Assembly: GCF_008642275.1 (NCBI RefSeq)
Contig: NZ_CP029189.1
Location: 6,492,001-6,556,000, forward strand
Direction of reading: 5' to 3'
DNA: 64,000 nucleotides
From: Streptomyces venezuelae
GTDB taxonomy: Bacteria > Actinomycetota > Actinomycetes > Streptomycetales > Streptomycetaceae
Both the position numbers and the translations under genes were made by a program. Positions 43,890 through 54,457 of this stretch are shown here, in pieces. How positions within the stretch are numbered: position 1 is the stretch's first letter; each line of letters starts with the position of its first letter. The notes beneath the pieces were generated by a model that worked only from the letters and a program-made list of their open reading frames with translations, had not been told where the DNA came from and made no database searches.

Positions 43890-44800
43890 GCGGCACCCCG
43901 TTCCCCGCCCGGAGCGGTGACGTCGCCGACCACGACCGAGGCCGGAGCGGGCGGCCGCCCCGGCGCACCGCCGCCGCCCGCAGACGCCACCGGATCGGCC
44001 TGGCCGGGCGGTACGCCACGCTGGTGCTGATGCTCGTGGTCATGCTGGGCCCGATCGTCTGGCAGTTCCTGACCTCGGTACGCGGCCGTACCGAGAACGT
44101 GTACGACGGCGTGCTGCCCGCGCAGCCCACCCTCGACAACTACGTCCGGGTCGCCGAGTCCTTCCCGCTGCTGCAGTACGCCGGCAACACCCTCACCGTC
44201 GCCGCCCTGGCGGTCACCTCGAACATGCTCTTCGCGGCGATGGGCGGCTACGCCCTCTCCCGGGCCTCGTGGAAGGGCCGACAGGTCGTCTTCACCGTGC
44301 TGGTGGCGACCCTGATGTTCCCCTTCGAGTCCGTGATGATCTCGATGTTCCTGACCGTCCGCGAAATGGGCCTGGTCGACACCCTCATAGGCGTCTGGCT
44401 GCCCGGCGCGGTCTCCGTGCTCAACATCATGATCATGCGGGCGGCCTTCCTCGCCGTGCCCCGCGAGGTCGAGGAGGCCGCGGTCCTGGACGGGGCGGGC
44501 GAGTGGACCCGCTTCACCCGGGTGTTCCTGCCCGCGGCCAAGGGCGCCCTCGCCGTCGTCTGCATCACCAGCTTCATGGGTGCCTGGGACGACTTCCTGT
44601 GGCCCCTGCTGGTCCTGACGAACAGCGACCACTACACCCTCCAGCTCGGCCTGAAGACGCTGGCCGGCACCACCACCGTCAACGACCAGCGGCTCGTCGC
44701 CGCCGGAGCGATGGCCGCGCTCGTCCCGATGATGCTGCTCTTCTTCGCCCTCCAGCGTTTCTTCTTCAAGGGCGTGGGCGAGGGAGCCGTCAAGACCTGA
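43886..44800 (+). CDS. Sugar ABC transporter permease (MalG-like)
   Basis: A 304-residue six-helix permease. TLVLMLVVMLGPIVWQFLTS is the first membrane segment, and VEEAAVLDGAGEWTRFTRVF is the EAA loop. It ends FFALQRFFFKGVGEGAVKT, typical of MalG-like subunits. The start is ATGA-coupled to the preceding permease. The GH38 gene follows after 194 bp of repeat-rich spacer. Confidence 0.93.
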   Translation: MSGTPFPARSGDVADHDRGRSGRPPRRTAAARRRHRIGLAGRYATLVLMLVVMLGPIVWQFLTSVRGRTENVYDGVLPAQPTLDNYVRVAESFPLLQYAGNTLTVAALAVTSNMLFAAMGGYALSRASWKGRQVVFTVLVATLMFPFESVMISMFLTVREMGLVDTLIGVWLPGAVSVLNIMIMRAAFLAVPREVEEAAVLDGAGEWTRFTRVFLPAAKGALAVVCITSFMGAWDDFLWPLLVLTNSDHYTLQLGLKTLAGTTTVNDQRLVAAGAMAALVPMMLLFFALQRFFFKGVGEGAVKT

Positions 44801-44836
44801 GCCGGCCCCCCGCCCCCGAGCCACCGGGACCCGTCC

Positions 44837-44980
44837 GCACCGAAGCCGAACCACCCCGCACCGAAACCGAACCACCCCGCACCGAGTCGACCTCCGCACC
44901 GAGTCACCTCCGTACCGAGTCACCTCCGCACCGAGACACGAGACGCGTCCGCACCGGCACGTCCGTACCGGCCACCCTCC
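44837..44980. repeat. Degenerate GCACCGA-type tandem repeats
   Basis: GCACCGA or GTACCGA/G recurs at 44837, 44858, 44879, 44896, 44912, 44928, 44951 and 44965, with spacing 14-23 bp. The first two units are nearly identical over 21 bp. The array fills the gap between the permease and alpha-mannosidase genes, and no gene is visible in it. Confidence 0.75.
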
Positions 44981-44994
44981 CTGGAGCAGCAGTC

Positions 44995-47900
44995 ATGCAT
45001 GACGACCGCAGCATCACCGAACACCGCCTCCGCCGGGTTCTCAAGGAGCGCGTCAAACCCGCCGTCCATTCCCGCGCGGTCCCGCTGACCGTGGAGCGCT
45101 GGGAGGCCCCCGGCGAGCCCGTCCCCGTGGCCGAAGGACTCGCCGCGGCCTACGGACCCTGCGCGGTCGGTGACCCGTGGGGCCCGGCCTGGGGCACCAC
45201 CTGGTTCAAGGTCACCGGTACGGTCCCCGCCGACTGGGCCGGCCGTACGGTCGAGGCCGTCCTCGACCTCGGCTTCGACCGGATGATGCCCGGGTTCCAG
45301 TGCGAGGGCCTGGTCCACGGGGCCGACGGCGGCGAGGTCAAGGCCCTCAACCCGTACAACGACTGGGTGCGCGTGGCCGACCGGGCCGAGGGCGGCGAGC
45401 AGGTCGAGTGGTACGTCGAGGCCGCCTCCAACCCGGTGCTGGTCGACCACGCCGCCACGTACGAGGGGGACCTGGCGACCAGCGGCGACCAGCCCCTGTA
45501 CCGGCTCGCCCGGATGGAGCTCACCGTCTTCGAGACGGAGGTCTGGGAACTGGTCCAGGACCTGGAGGTGCTCTACGACCTGATGACCCAGCTCGACGGC
45601 GGGGACGCCCGCCGGCACGAGATCCTGCGGGCCCTCGGCGCGGCGCTGGACGCCCTCGACCTCGGCGACGTGCCCGGCACGGCGCCCGCCGCCCGCGGGT
45701 GCCTGGCCGGGGTGCTGGCCGCACCGGCCAACGCCTCCGCGCACCGCATCAGCGCGGTCGGCCACGCCCACATCGACTCCGCCTGGCTGTGGCCGCTGCG
45801 CGAGACGGTCCGCAAGGTCTCCCGCACCGCCTCCAACATGGTCGGCCTGATGGACCGGCACCCCGAGTTCGTCTTCGCGATGTCGCAGGCGCAGCAGCTC
45901 GACTGGATCAAGACGTACCGCCCCGAGCTCTTCGAGCGGATCAAGAAGAAGATCGCGGACGGGCAGTTCGTGCCGGTCGGCGGCATGTGGGTGGAGTCCG
46001 ACACCAACATGGTCGGCGGCGAGGCCATGGCCCGCCAGTTCCTCTACGGCAAGAAGTTCTTCCTCGACGAGTTCGGCATCGACACGCAGAACGTCTGGCT
46101 CCCCGACTCCTTCGGCTACACCGCCGCGATGCCGCAGATCGTCAAACTCTCCGGCTCCCGGTGGTTCCTGACCCAGAAGATCTGCTGGTCCCAGACCAAC
46201 GCGTTCCCCCACCACACCTTCTGGTGGGAGGGCATCGACGGCACCCGGGTCTTCACCCACTTCCCGCCCGTCGACACCTACAACTCCGACCTCGGTGGCG
46301 CCCAACTCGCCCACGCCGCCCGCAACTACCGGGAGAAGGGACGCGGTTCACGCTCGCTCGTCCCCTTCGGCTGGGGTGACGGCGGTGGCGGCCCCACCCG
46401 CGAACACCTCGCCCGCGCCCGCCGGCAGCGGGACCTCGAAGGCTCCCCGAGGGTCGCGATCGAACGCCCGGACGCCTTCTTCGAGAAGGCCCGCGCCGAG
46501 TACGCGGACGCGCCCGTCTGGGCCGGTGAGCTCTACCTGGAGCTGCACCGCGGCACCTACACCTCCCAGGCCAAGACCAAGCAGGGCAACCGGCGCAGCG
46601 AGTCGCTGCTGCGGGAGGCCGAGCTGTGGGCGGCGACGGCCGCCGTGCGGGTCGCCGGGTACGCGTACCCGTACGAGGACCTGGAGCGGATCTGGAAGAC
46701 GGTGCTGCTCCACCAGTTCCACGACATCCTCCCGGGCTCGTCCATCGCCTGGGTGCACCGCGAGGCGCGCGAGACGTACGCGGCCGTCGGCGAGGAACTC
46801 CAGGGGATCACCCTCGCCGCGCAGCAGGCGCTGGCGGGTCAGGGCACAGCGGAACTCGTCTTCAACTGCGCCCCGCACGCCCGCCGCGGCGTCCCGGCCG
46901 GCGGGGCGGGCCGCCCGGCCGCGGCGGGGGAGCCGGTCACGGTGGAGGAGCGGCACGGCGGCGGGCACATCCTGGCCAACGGACGGCTGCTGGTGGAGAT
47001 CGACGGGCGCGGCCTGATCGTCTCCGTCTACGACCTGGAGGCGCGCCGCGAGGCGATCGCCCCGGGGTCCGCGGCGAACCTGCTCCAGATCCACCCCGAC
47101 TTCCCCAACATGTGGGACGCCTGGGACATCGACGAGTTCTACCGCAACCGGGTCACCGACCTCGTGGAGCTGGACCGGCTGGAGGTGACGGAGAGCGGCC
47201 CGCAGTCGGCGACCGTCCGCGTGACCCGCTCCTTCGGCCGCTCGGAGGCGGTCCAGCAGATCACCCTGCGGGCCGGGGCCACAACCGTCGACATCGTCAC
47301 GGAGGTGGACTGGCACGAGACGGAGAAGTTCCTCAAGGCCGCCTTCCCGCTGGACGTGAAGGCAGAACGGACCGCCTCCGAGACGCAGTTCGGGCACGTG
47401 TACCGGGCCACCCACACCAACACCTCGTGGGAGGCGGCCAAGTTCGAGATCTGCGCCCACCGCTGGATCCACGCGGAGGAGCCCGGCTGGGGGGTGGCGC
47501 TGCTCAACGACTCCACGTACGGCCACGACGTGACCCGGGACGTACGCGCCGACGGCGGCCAGACCACCACCGTCCGGCTCTCCCTGCTGCGCGCCCCGCG
47601 CTACCCCGATCCCGAGACCGACCAGGGCTCCCACACCCTGCGCTTCTCGATCGCGCCCGGCGCCGGGATCGGGGACGCGGTCCGCGAGGGCCACGCGCTG
47701 AACCTGCCCGAGCGGGTGGTCGGCGGTGCGGGCCCGGTCGCCCCGCTGGTGGCCGTGGACGAGGACGCGGTGGTGGTCGAGGCGGTCAAGCTGGCCGAGG
47801 ACCGCAGCGGTGACGTGATCGTCCGCCTCTACGAGTCCCGCGGAGGCCGCGTCCGGGCCACCCTCACGGCGGACTTCCCGCTGTCGGCGGCTGTGGAGAG

Positions 47901-48018
47901 CGATCTCCTCGAACGGCCCCTGGCGGGCGCGGCGGTGGGCGTCCCCACCCCCGAGGGCCGGGTTCCGCTCACCCTGCGCCCGTTCCAGATCGTCACGGTC
48001 CGCCTGCACCGTCGCTGA
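44995..48018 (+). CDS. Alpha-mannosidase (GH38)
   Basis: A 1007-residue cytoplasmic enzyme with no signal peptide. GH38 landmarks are present: GHAHIDSAWLWPLRET (zinc-binding His and Asp), FVPVGGMWVESDTNMVGGEA, NVWLPDSFGYTAAMPQI (nucleophile Asp in PDSFG) and LLHQFHDILPGSSI (zinc His region). The beta-rich C-terminal domain follows. The length matches class II alpha-mannosidases. ATG 44995 has CTGGAG 9 nt upstream. Next to a sugar importer, it would hydrolyse imported mannosides inside the cell. Its last 26 bp overlap the convergent gene. Confidence 0.95.
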   Translation: MHDDRSITEHRLRRVLKERVKPAVHSRAVPLTVERWEAPGEPVPVAEGLAAAYGPCAVGDPWGPAWGTTWFKVTGTVPADWAGRTVEAVLDLGFDRMMPGFQCEGLVHGADGGEVKALNPYNDWVRVADRAEGGEQVEWYVEAASNPVLVDHAATYEGDLATSGDQPLYRLARMELTVFETEVWELVQDLEVLYDLMTQLDGGDARRHEILRALGAALDALDLGDVPGTAPAARGCLAGVLAAPANASAHRISAVGHAHIDSAWLWPLRETVRKVSRTASNMVGLMDRHPEFVFAMSQAQQLDWIKTYRPELFERIKKKIADGQFVPVGGMWVESDTNMVGGEAMARQFLYGKKFFLDEFGIDTQNVWLPDSFGYTAAMPQIVKLSGSRWFLTQKICWSQTNAFPHHTFWWEGIDGTRVFTHFPPVDTYNSDLGGAQLAHAARNYREKGRGSRSLVPFGWGDGGGGPTREHLARARRQRDLEGSPRVAIERPDAFFEKARAEYADAPVWAGELYLELHRGTYTSQAKTKQGNRRSESLLREAELWAATAAVRVAGYAYPYEDLERIWKTVLLHQFHDILPGSSIAWVHREARETYAAVGEELQGITLAAQQALAGQGTAELVFNCAPHARRGVPAGGAGRPAAAGEPVTVEERHGGGHILANGRLLVEIDGRGLIVSVYDLEARREAIAPGSAANLLQIHPDFPNMWDAWDIDEFYRNRVTDLVELDRLEVTESGPQSATVRVTRSFGRSEAVQQITLRAGATTVDIVTEVDWHETEKFLKAAFPLDVKAERTASETQFGHVYRATHTNTSWEAAKFEICAHRWIHAEEPGWGVALLNDSTYGHDVTRDVRADGGQTTTVRLSLLRAPRYPDPETDQGSHTLRFSIAPGAGIGDAVREGHALNLPERVVGGAGPVAPLVAVDEDAVVVEAVKLAEDRSGDVIVRLYESRGGRVRATLTADFPLSAAVESDLLERPLAGAAVGVPTPEGRVPLTLRPFQIVTVRLHRR

Positions 48019-48802
48019 CCCGGCCGGCAGTGGTCCCCGGCCCGGCGCCCCGGGGCCGGGGGCCCTGTGCCAGTGCGGTGCGCAGCCCGGCGAGGCGCTC
48101 GGTGTCCGGCGGGAGGTCCAGGCCGTCGAGGAGGGCGAGGCCCTCGGCGGGGTCCACGCTCCCGTAGGTGTCGTGGTGGCTGCGCAGGACGGCGCGGAAC
48201 ACGGCGTGGTGCAGGGCGGGCACCCGGGCGGCCGCGCGGTAGGTGCCGGTCTTGGCGTCCCAGGGCACGGGGCCCGAGTGCTCCAGCACCCGCCGGGCCC
48301 GGCGCAGCAGCGGTTCGGGGGCGCCCGGCAGCAGCCGTTCACGATCGTTGCCCAGGACTTCGGCGAACGCCTCGGCCGCGGTCGGGAAGTACTCGAACCA
48401 GTCGAACCAGAGCGAGCAGGTGATCGCCTCGCACTCCGCGGGAGCCTCCAGCCGCCGGCGGTACCCGCCCCACAGGACGTCGGGCGGGAGGGGGCCCAGC
48501 GGTCCCAGGTGCGCGGAGTGGATCTGATCGGTCACCAGGGGGTGCCAGCCGAGGAGGTCCATGAGCCCGAGCGCCACCCGCAGCCGGCCGGCGACGTCGA
48601 GCCTCTCGTCGGTGAAGGCCATCGAGCCGAGCCCGTTGCACACGTCCTGCGTGGTGAGGACCTGCGCGGGCGGTTCGGCGTCGTACCACGTGTCCGGGCC
48701 GGTTTGGGTGAGGCCGTCCTCGGCGAGCCAGCGCCGGGCCAGTTCGCGGTCCGGCTCGCCGGTGGGCCCGTCGTCGGGCTCGTCGTGGGGGAAGTCGGTC
48801 AT
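47993..48802 (-). CDS. Hypothetical protein
   Basis: A 269-residue acidic, Trp-rich soluble protein. ELARRWLAEDGLTQTGPDTW, LRVALGLMDLLGWHPLVTDQ and VPALHHAVFRAVLRSHHDTY are its most distinctive segments. I do not recognise the family. ATG 48802 begins a natural N-terminus (MTDFPHDEPDD). It converges on the GH38 gene with a 26-bp overlap and is divergent from the flavoenzyme gene. The Gly/Pro tail looks disordered. Confidence 0.6.
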   Translation of the reverse strand: MTDFPHDEPDDGPTGEPDRELARRWLAEDGLTQTGPDTWYDAEPPAQVLTTQDVCNGLGSMAFTDERLDVAGRLRVALGLMDLLGWHPLVTDQIHSAHLGPLGPLPPDVLWGGYRRRLEAPAECEAITCSLWFDWFEYFPTAAEAFAEVLGNDRERLLPGAPEPLLRRARRVLEHSGPVPWDAKTGTYRAAARVPALHHAVFRAVLRSHHDTYGSVDPAEGLALLDGLDLPPDTERLAGLRTALAQGPRPRGAGPGTTAGRVSDGAGGP

Positions 48803-48913
48803 CCGGCCGACGGTACGGGGGCGGGGTGAACTGCGCCACAGGGTTCCGGGCCGCCCGCGGGCGGGCCCCGGGATTACCGGGGCGGATGGGTCCCCGGTCG
48901 CCCGCTTTGGTTA

Positions 48914-51010
<2,097 letters not shown>

Positions 51011-51020
51011 CCGGAAGGGG

Positions 51021-51050
51021 ATTGTGGCGGCCTTGCCGGGCCGCCACAAT
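51021..51050 (+). terminator. Perfect 12-bp hairpin after the flavoenzyme gene
   Basis: ATTGTGGCGGCC and GGCCGCCACAAT flank a 6-nt loop, starting 11 bp after the stop codon. There is no U tract, as is usual in Streptomyces. It ends 6 bp before the next start codon. Confidence 0.7.
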
Positions 51051-51056
51051 CTCCCG

Positions 51057-51470
51057 GTGACGATCTCACCGGCAGACGCAGACAAGATCCTTACCGACAA
51101 CTTCGCCCCCTGGGTGCTCGCCCTCGGACTGACCGTCCAGGAGACCGGCGAGCGGCACGCCGTGCTGCGCCTGCCCTGGTCCGAGGAGCTCGCCCGCGAC
51201 GGCGGCGGTCTCTCGGGGCAGGCCATGATGGCGGCCGCCGACACGGCCACCGTCATCGCGATCTCCGCCGCCCGCGGCGCCTACGGGCCGATGACCACCG
51301 TCCAGCAGTCCACCAGCTTCCAGCGGCCGGTGGTCGGGGCCGACGTGCTGATCCACGTGCGGGTGACCAAGCTCGGCAAGCGGATGGCCTTCGCCGACAT
51401 CACCCTGACCCCGGAGGGCGCCGAGGACCCGGCGGCCACGGCCTCCACCGTGTACGCCCTGCTCGGCTGA
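51057..51470 (+). CDS. PaaI-family hotdog thioesterase
   Basis: A 137-residue hotdog-fold protein. VLRLPWSEELARDGGGLSGQ followed by AMMAAADTATVIAI is the PaaI catalytic helix region (normally G-x-S/H-G-G-x-x-x-x-x-D), and TVQQSTSFQRPVVGADVLIH with VTKLGKRMAFADITL completes the fold. It probably cleaves acyl-CoA. GTG 51057 lies just past the hairpin; GTG 51024 would place that hairpin inside the coding region and is less likely. There is no strong ribosome binding site. Confidence 0.85.
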   Translation: MTISPADADKILTDNFAPWVLALGLTVQETGERHAVLRLPWSEELARDGGGLSGQAMMAAADTATVIAISAARGAYGPMTTVQQSTSFQRPVVGADVLIHVRVTKLGKRMAFADITLTPEGAEDPAATASTVYALLG

Positions 51471-51556
51471 CGACCGGTCGGCCGCCTTCCCGCGCGGTCC
51501 CCTATGCTCGCGTGCCAGTTGGTGTGAACAGTTCATCCAGGGGGGCGCAGGGGCGC

Positions 51557-52306
51557 ATGGCCGACGAGATCACGTACGAGTACAAGACCATGCAGGCCGT
51601 TCGGGGCGTCGAAGGCCCGGTGATCTCGAAGATGCGGAAGGACGGCTGGGAGCCCGTCGGACAGACCCAGGGCATGCTGCGCACCGCCCTCGATTTCCGT
51701 CGGCCGAAGAAGCCCCTGCCGCGGCTCCCCATCGGTGTCGCGGCAGGGGTCCTCGTGCTCCTGGCCGGCGTCATCGGCCTGGGTGTGGCACTTGAAGACG
51801 GAGGCGGGAAGAAGGACACGTCGGACAAGCCGGCGGCGGCCGCCGCGAGCGGGCAGCCCTCCGTGAGCGGGCAGCCCTCCGCCATCCCCGCCCCGGACGC
51901 GGCCGCGGCGGCCACCGCCGAGGTGATCACGCCGCAGAACGACCCGGAGTTCGCGGCGCTGCTGAAGACGGCCGACTCCTGCGACGACGTGAACCGGGCG
52001 TTCGCGGCCAAGCACAAGGGCAGGACGGTCGCGTTCGACGGCTCGATCGTGCACATGGCGCACCACGGTGACGCCGCCACCCGCTACGACTTCCTCCTGG
52101 GCCCGGGCGACGAGGGACCGAAGACGGGCACCGGTCCGGCCTTCACATACCAGGACGTCAACACCCAGCAGCTGAAGCTGACCGGCCAGGACGTTCCCGC
52201 CGGCGTCCGCGCGGGCGACAGATTCCGCTTCGTCGCCGAGGTGGGCGAGTTCGACGCGAAATCCTGCCTCTTCTTCCTCAAGCCCGTATCGACGGAGACC
52301 CGGTAG
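51557..52306 (+). CDS. DUF4839-type single-pass membrane protein
   Basis: A 249-residue protein. The N-terminal motif EITYEYKTMQAVRGVEGPVI, then DGWEPVGQTQGMLRTALDF and FRRPKKP, is characteristic of DUF4839 proteins. A membrane segment (LPIGVAAGVLVLLAGVIGLG) follows near residue 65, then a disordered Ala/Ser/Pro stretch and a 120-residue extracytoplasmic domain (DDVNRAFAAKHKGRTVAFDG, CLFFLKPV). Function unknown. TATGCT at 51503-51508 is a candidate -10. ATG 51557 follows a G-rich stretch. Confidence 0.75.
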   Translation: MADEITYEYKTMQAVRGVEGPVISKMRKDGWEPVGQTQGMLRTALDFRRPKKPLPRLPIGVAAGVLVLLAGVIGLGVALEDGGGKKDTSDKPAAAAASGQPSVSGQPSAIPAPDAAAAATAEVITPQNDPEFAALLKTADSCDDVNRAFAAKHKGRTVAFDGSIVHMAHHGDAATRYDFLLGPGDEGPKTGTGPAFTYQDVNTQQLKLTGQDVPAGVRAGDRFRFVAEVGEFDAKSCLFFLKPVSTETR

Positions 52307-52355
52307 CCGACAGCCCCGTACCCGAGCGGCGGGGCAGCGGGCGGGCGAAAACGCG

Positions 52356-53813
52356 TTGGCGGGCGCGGGAGCGGCTCGCCTACGCTCGCACCCGTCGACC
52401 GACCAAGACGGCGGACGCGCGGCACGGGGGAGCGGGATCATCGCAGCGGCCCATCCGGGGGAATCCGGAACCTACGGACCGAGGCCGCCGCTGCGGCGGA
52501 ACAAGGACTTCACCGTCTTCTGGCTCGGCCAGGCCCTGTCCGTGCTCGGCGGGTCCGTCTCGATGCTCGCGCTTCCGCTGCTCGTCCTCGACGCCACCGG
52601 ATCCATCGTCCAGATGGGCCTGGTCACGGTCGTATCCGGTGCCACCGCCATCGGCACGGGGATCTTCGCCGGCTACGTGGTGGACCGGGTGGACCGCCGC
52701 CGGCTCATGATCGTCTGCGATCTGGCGCGGGCGGTGCTGCTCGGGGCGGTCCCGCTGGTCTGGTGGGCCGCCGGGCCGCAGATCTGGCTGCTCTACCTGT
52801 TGACCGCGCTCGCCGCCGTACTGAAGACGCTGTTCGACGTCGCGTACGTGACGGCCGTCCCCAACCTCGTGCGCACGCAGGACCTCACCGCCGCCAACGG
52901 GCGGCTGATGGGCACCTTCGCCCTCGGGAGCCTGCTCGGGCCGGTGGTGGCCGGTTTCCTGACGGCCGGGGTCGGCGCGGACTGGGCCCTGGCCCTGGAC
53001 GGCGCGACCTTCCTCGTCTCCGCCGCGAGCCTGGGGTGGGTGAGGTTCACGGCGCGCCCGGCGGCAGCGGCAGCGGCGGCGGACACCGCGGCCGACGGGG
53101 CGGGGAACGAGACCGCGGACAGCGCCGGCGCCGACGCCGGGTCCGGGGTGCTCCGCGAGATGTTCGTGGTCGGCTTCCGCTTCCTGTGGGGCCACCCGCT
53201 GCTGCGCCCGCTCACCATCCAGCTCACCCTGCTGACCTTCGTCACCATGGGCGCCACCGACCTGCTGATCTACCGGGTCCAGCACGACCTCGGCCGGGAC
53301 GCGGCCACCCTCGGCTACGTGATCGCCGTCAGCGGGGCCGGATCCGTCGCCGGGGCCCTGAGCGCGGGGCGGCTGCGCCGGGTCCTCGGCTTCGGCACGT
53401 GCTGGCTCGCCTCGATCGGGATGATCGCGGTCGGGGTGACGGTGACGGGCGTCAGCCGCAGCGTGCCGGTGATCGCCGCACTGGCGGCCGTCTTCATGTT
53501 CGGCATCACCCTGGGCGGGATCTGCACCATGACCCTGCGCCAGGAGGTGACACCGGACCACCTGCTCGGCCGGGTCACCTCCGCCTTCTGGACCGTGCAC
53601 AACGCCTCGGGCCCGGTGGGCGCGGCCGTGCTCACACTGCTGGCTGCCCGCCACGGAGTCCCGGCGGTCAGCCTGGCGGGCGGGGCGCTGTGCCTGCTGG
53701 TCCTCGGCGGCGGGCTGCTGACCCCGCTGCGCGGCAGCCGCGCGGGTGGCGCGGCGGCCGGGCCATCCGCCCGGGAGCAGGAGCCCGCCGCCGGGCCGCC
53801 GGCGCGCGCGTAG
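52356..53813 (+). CDS. MFS transporter with unclear start codon
   Basis: A protein of about 455-485 residues with 12 membrane segments, of the enterobactin-exporter/MFS_3 type: RRNKDFTVFWLGQALSVLGG, AGYVVDRVDRRRLMIVCDLA, LMGTFALGSLLGPVVAGFL and TLRQEVTPDHLLGRVTS. The protein body is certain; the start is not. TTG 52356 is the first standard start but has no ribosome binding site and precedes a likely -10 (TACGCT, 52381). The well-placed GGGGGAG at about 52427-52433 is followed only by ATC codons at 52437 and 52440. No other start occurs before the first membrane helix. Confidence 0.8.
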   Translation: MAGAGAARLRSHPSTDQDGGRAARGSGIIAAAHPGESGTYGPRPPLRRNKDFTVFWLGQALSVLGGSVSMLALPLLVLDATGSIVQMGLVTVVSGATAIGTGIFAGYVVDRVDRRRLMIVCDLARAVLLGAVPLVWWAAGPQIWLLYLLTALAAVLKTLFDVAYVTAVPNLVRTQDLTAANGRLMGTFALGSLLGPVVAGFLTAGVGADWALALDGATFLVSAASLGWVRFTARPAAAAAAADTAADGAGNETADSAGADAGSGVLREMFVVGFRFLWGHPLLRPLTIQLTLLTFVTMGATDLLIYRVQHDLGRDAATLGYVIAVSGAGSVAGALSAGRLRRVLGFGTCWLASIGMIAVGVTVTGVSRSVPVIAALAAVFMFGITLGGICTMTLRQEVTPDHLLGRVTSAFWTVHNASGPVGAAVLTLLAARHGVPAVSLAGGALCLLVLGGGLLTPLRGSRAGGAAAGPSAREQEPAAGPPARA

Positions 53814-53863
53814 GACGGAGGTCTGGGATGGTGGATCACAGGCAGCCGCACCGAGGAGCCCAC

Positions 53864-54316
53864 ATGTCCGGACAGTTCGAGGCGAGCGTCGAGATCGACC
53901 GACCGGTGGAGGCGGTGTTCGCCTACCTCGCCGACGGGCGGCACGACCCCGAGTTCAGCCCGCGCGTCCAGGAGATCGCCAAGACCCCGGACGGCCCCAC
54001 GGCCCTCGGCACGGTCTTCCGGAGCACGGTCAAGGACGCCGGGATGAAGACCGGCCGCGAGTTCCGCATCGTCGGCCTGGAGCCCCCTCACCTGATCCGC
54101 TGGACGGAGCAGAGCCGCAACCTCGTCACGGCAGAGGGCGGCTACGACCTCGAACCCCTCCCCGGCGGCCGCACCCGGGTCCGCATCTTCAACACCCTGG
54201 AAGGCCACGGCCTCGGCAAACTGCTCGTCGGCCTCGCGGTCGGCGCGGCCCGCAAGGACGCCCCCGACTTCGGCCGCCGCATCAAGGCCGCCGCCGAGGC
54301 AGCCCTCCCTGCCTGA
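53864..54316 (+). CDS. SRPBCC-family (polyketide cyclase/dehydrase-like) protein
   Basis: A 150-residue START/SRPBCC fold protein. FEASVEIDRPVEAVFAYLAD, then TALGTVFRSTVKDAG and EPPHLIRWTEQSRNLVTAEG with a long C-terminal helix, is a complete fold with a hydrophobic ligand cavity. GAGGAG stands 5 nt before ATG 53864. The ligand or enzymatic role is unknown. It follows the MFS gene by 50 bp and ends at a bidirectional terminator. Confidence 0.85.
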   Translation: MSGQFEASVEIDRPVEAVFAYLADGRHDPEFSPRVQEIAKTPDGPTALGTVFRSTVKDAGMKTGREFRIVGLEPPHLIRWTEQSRNLVTAEGGYDLEPLPGGRTRVRIFNTLEGHGLGKLLVGLAVGAARKDAPDFGRRIKAAAEAALPA

Positions 54317-54357
54317 GCGCCCCGACCTTGCCGGCTCGTCCCCTCCCGCAAGCACGG

Positions 54358-54403
54358 CTGCGGAACCCGACCGGGCCCGTCGGGCCTGGTGCGGGTTCCG
54401 CAG
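54358..54403. terminator. Bidirectional hairpin between convergent genes
   Basis: CTGCGGAACCCG and CGGGTTCCGCAG form a 12-bp outer stem. Inside it ACCGGGCCC pairs with GGGCCTGGT across a 3-nt loop with one G-T pair. It lies between the SRPBCC gene and the secreted peptidase gene, whose stop is at 54458. Confidence 0.75.
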
Positions 54404-54457
54404 GTCAACGCGTGGTGCCACGCGGGGCCGTGCCCTGGAGCGCGGGCCCGGCCGGTG

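Noticed and set aside
51024..51056. GTG 51024 as the thioesterase start
   Set aside because: It would put a perfect 12-bp hairpin inside the coding region and add residues not typical of the family.
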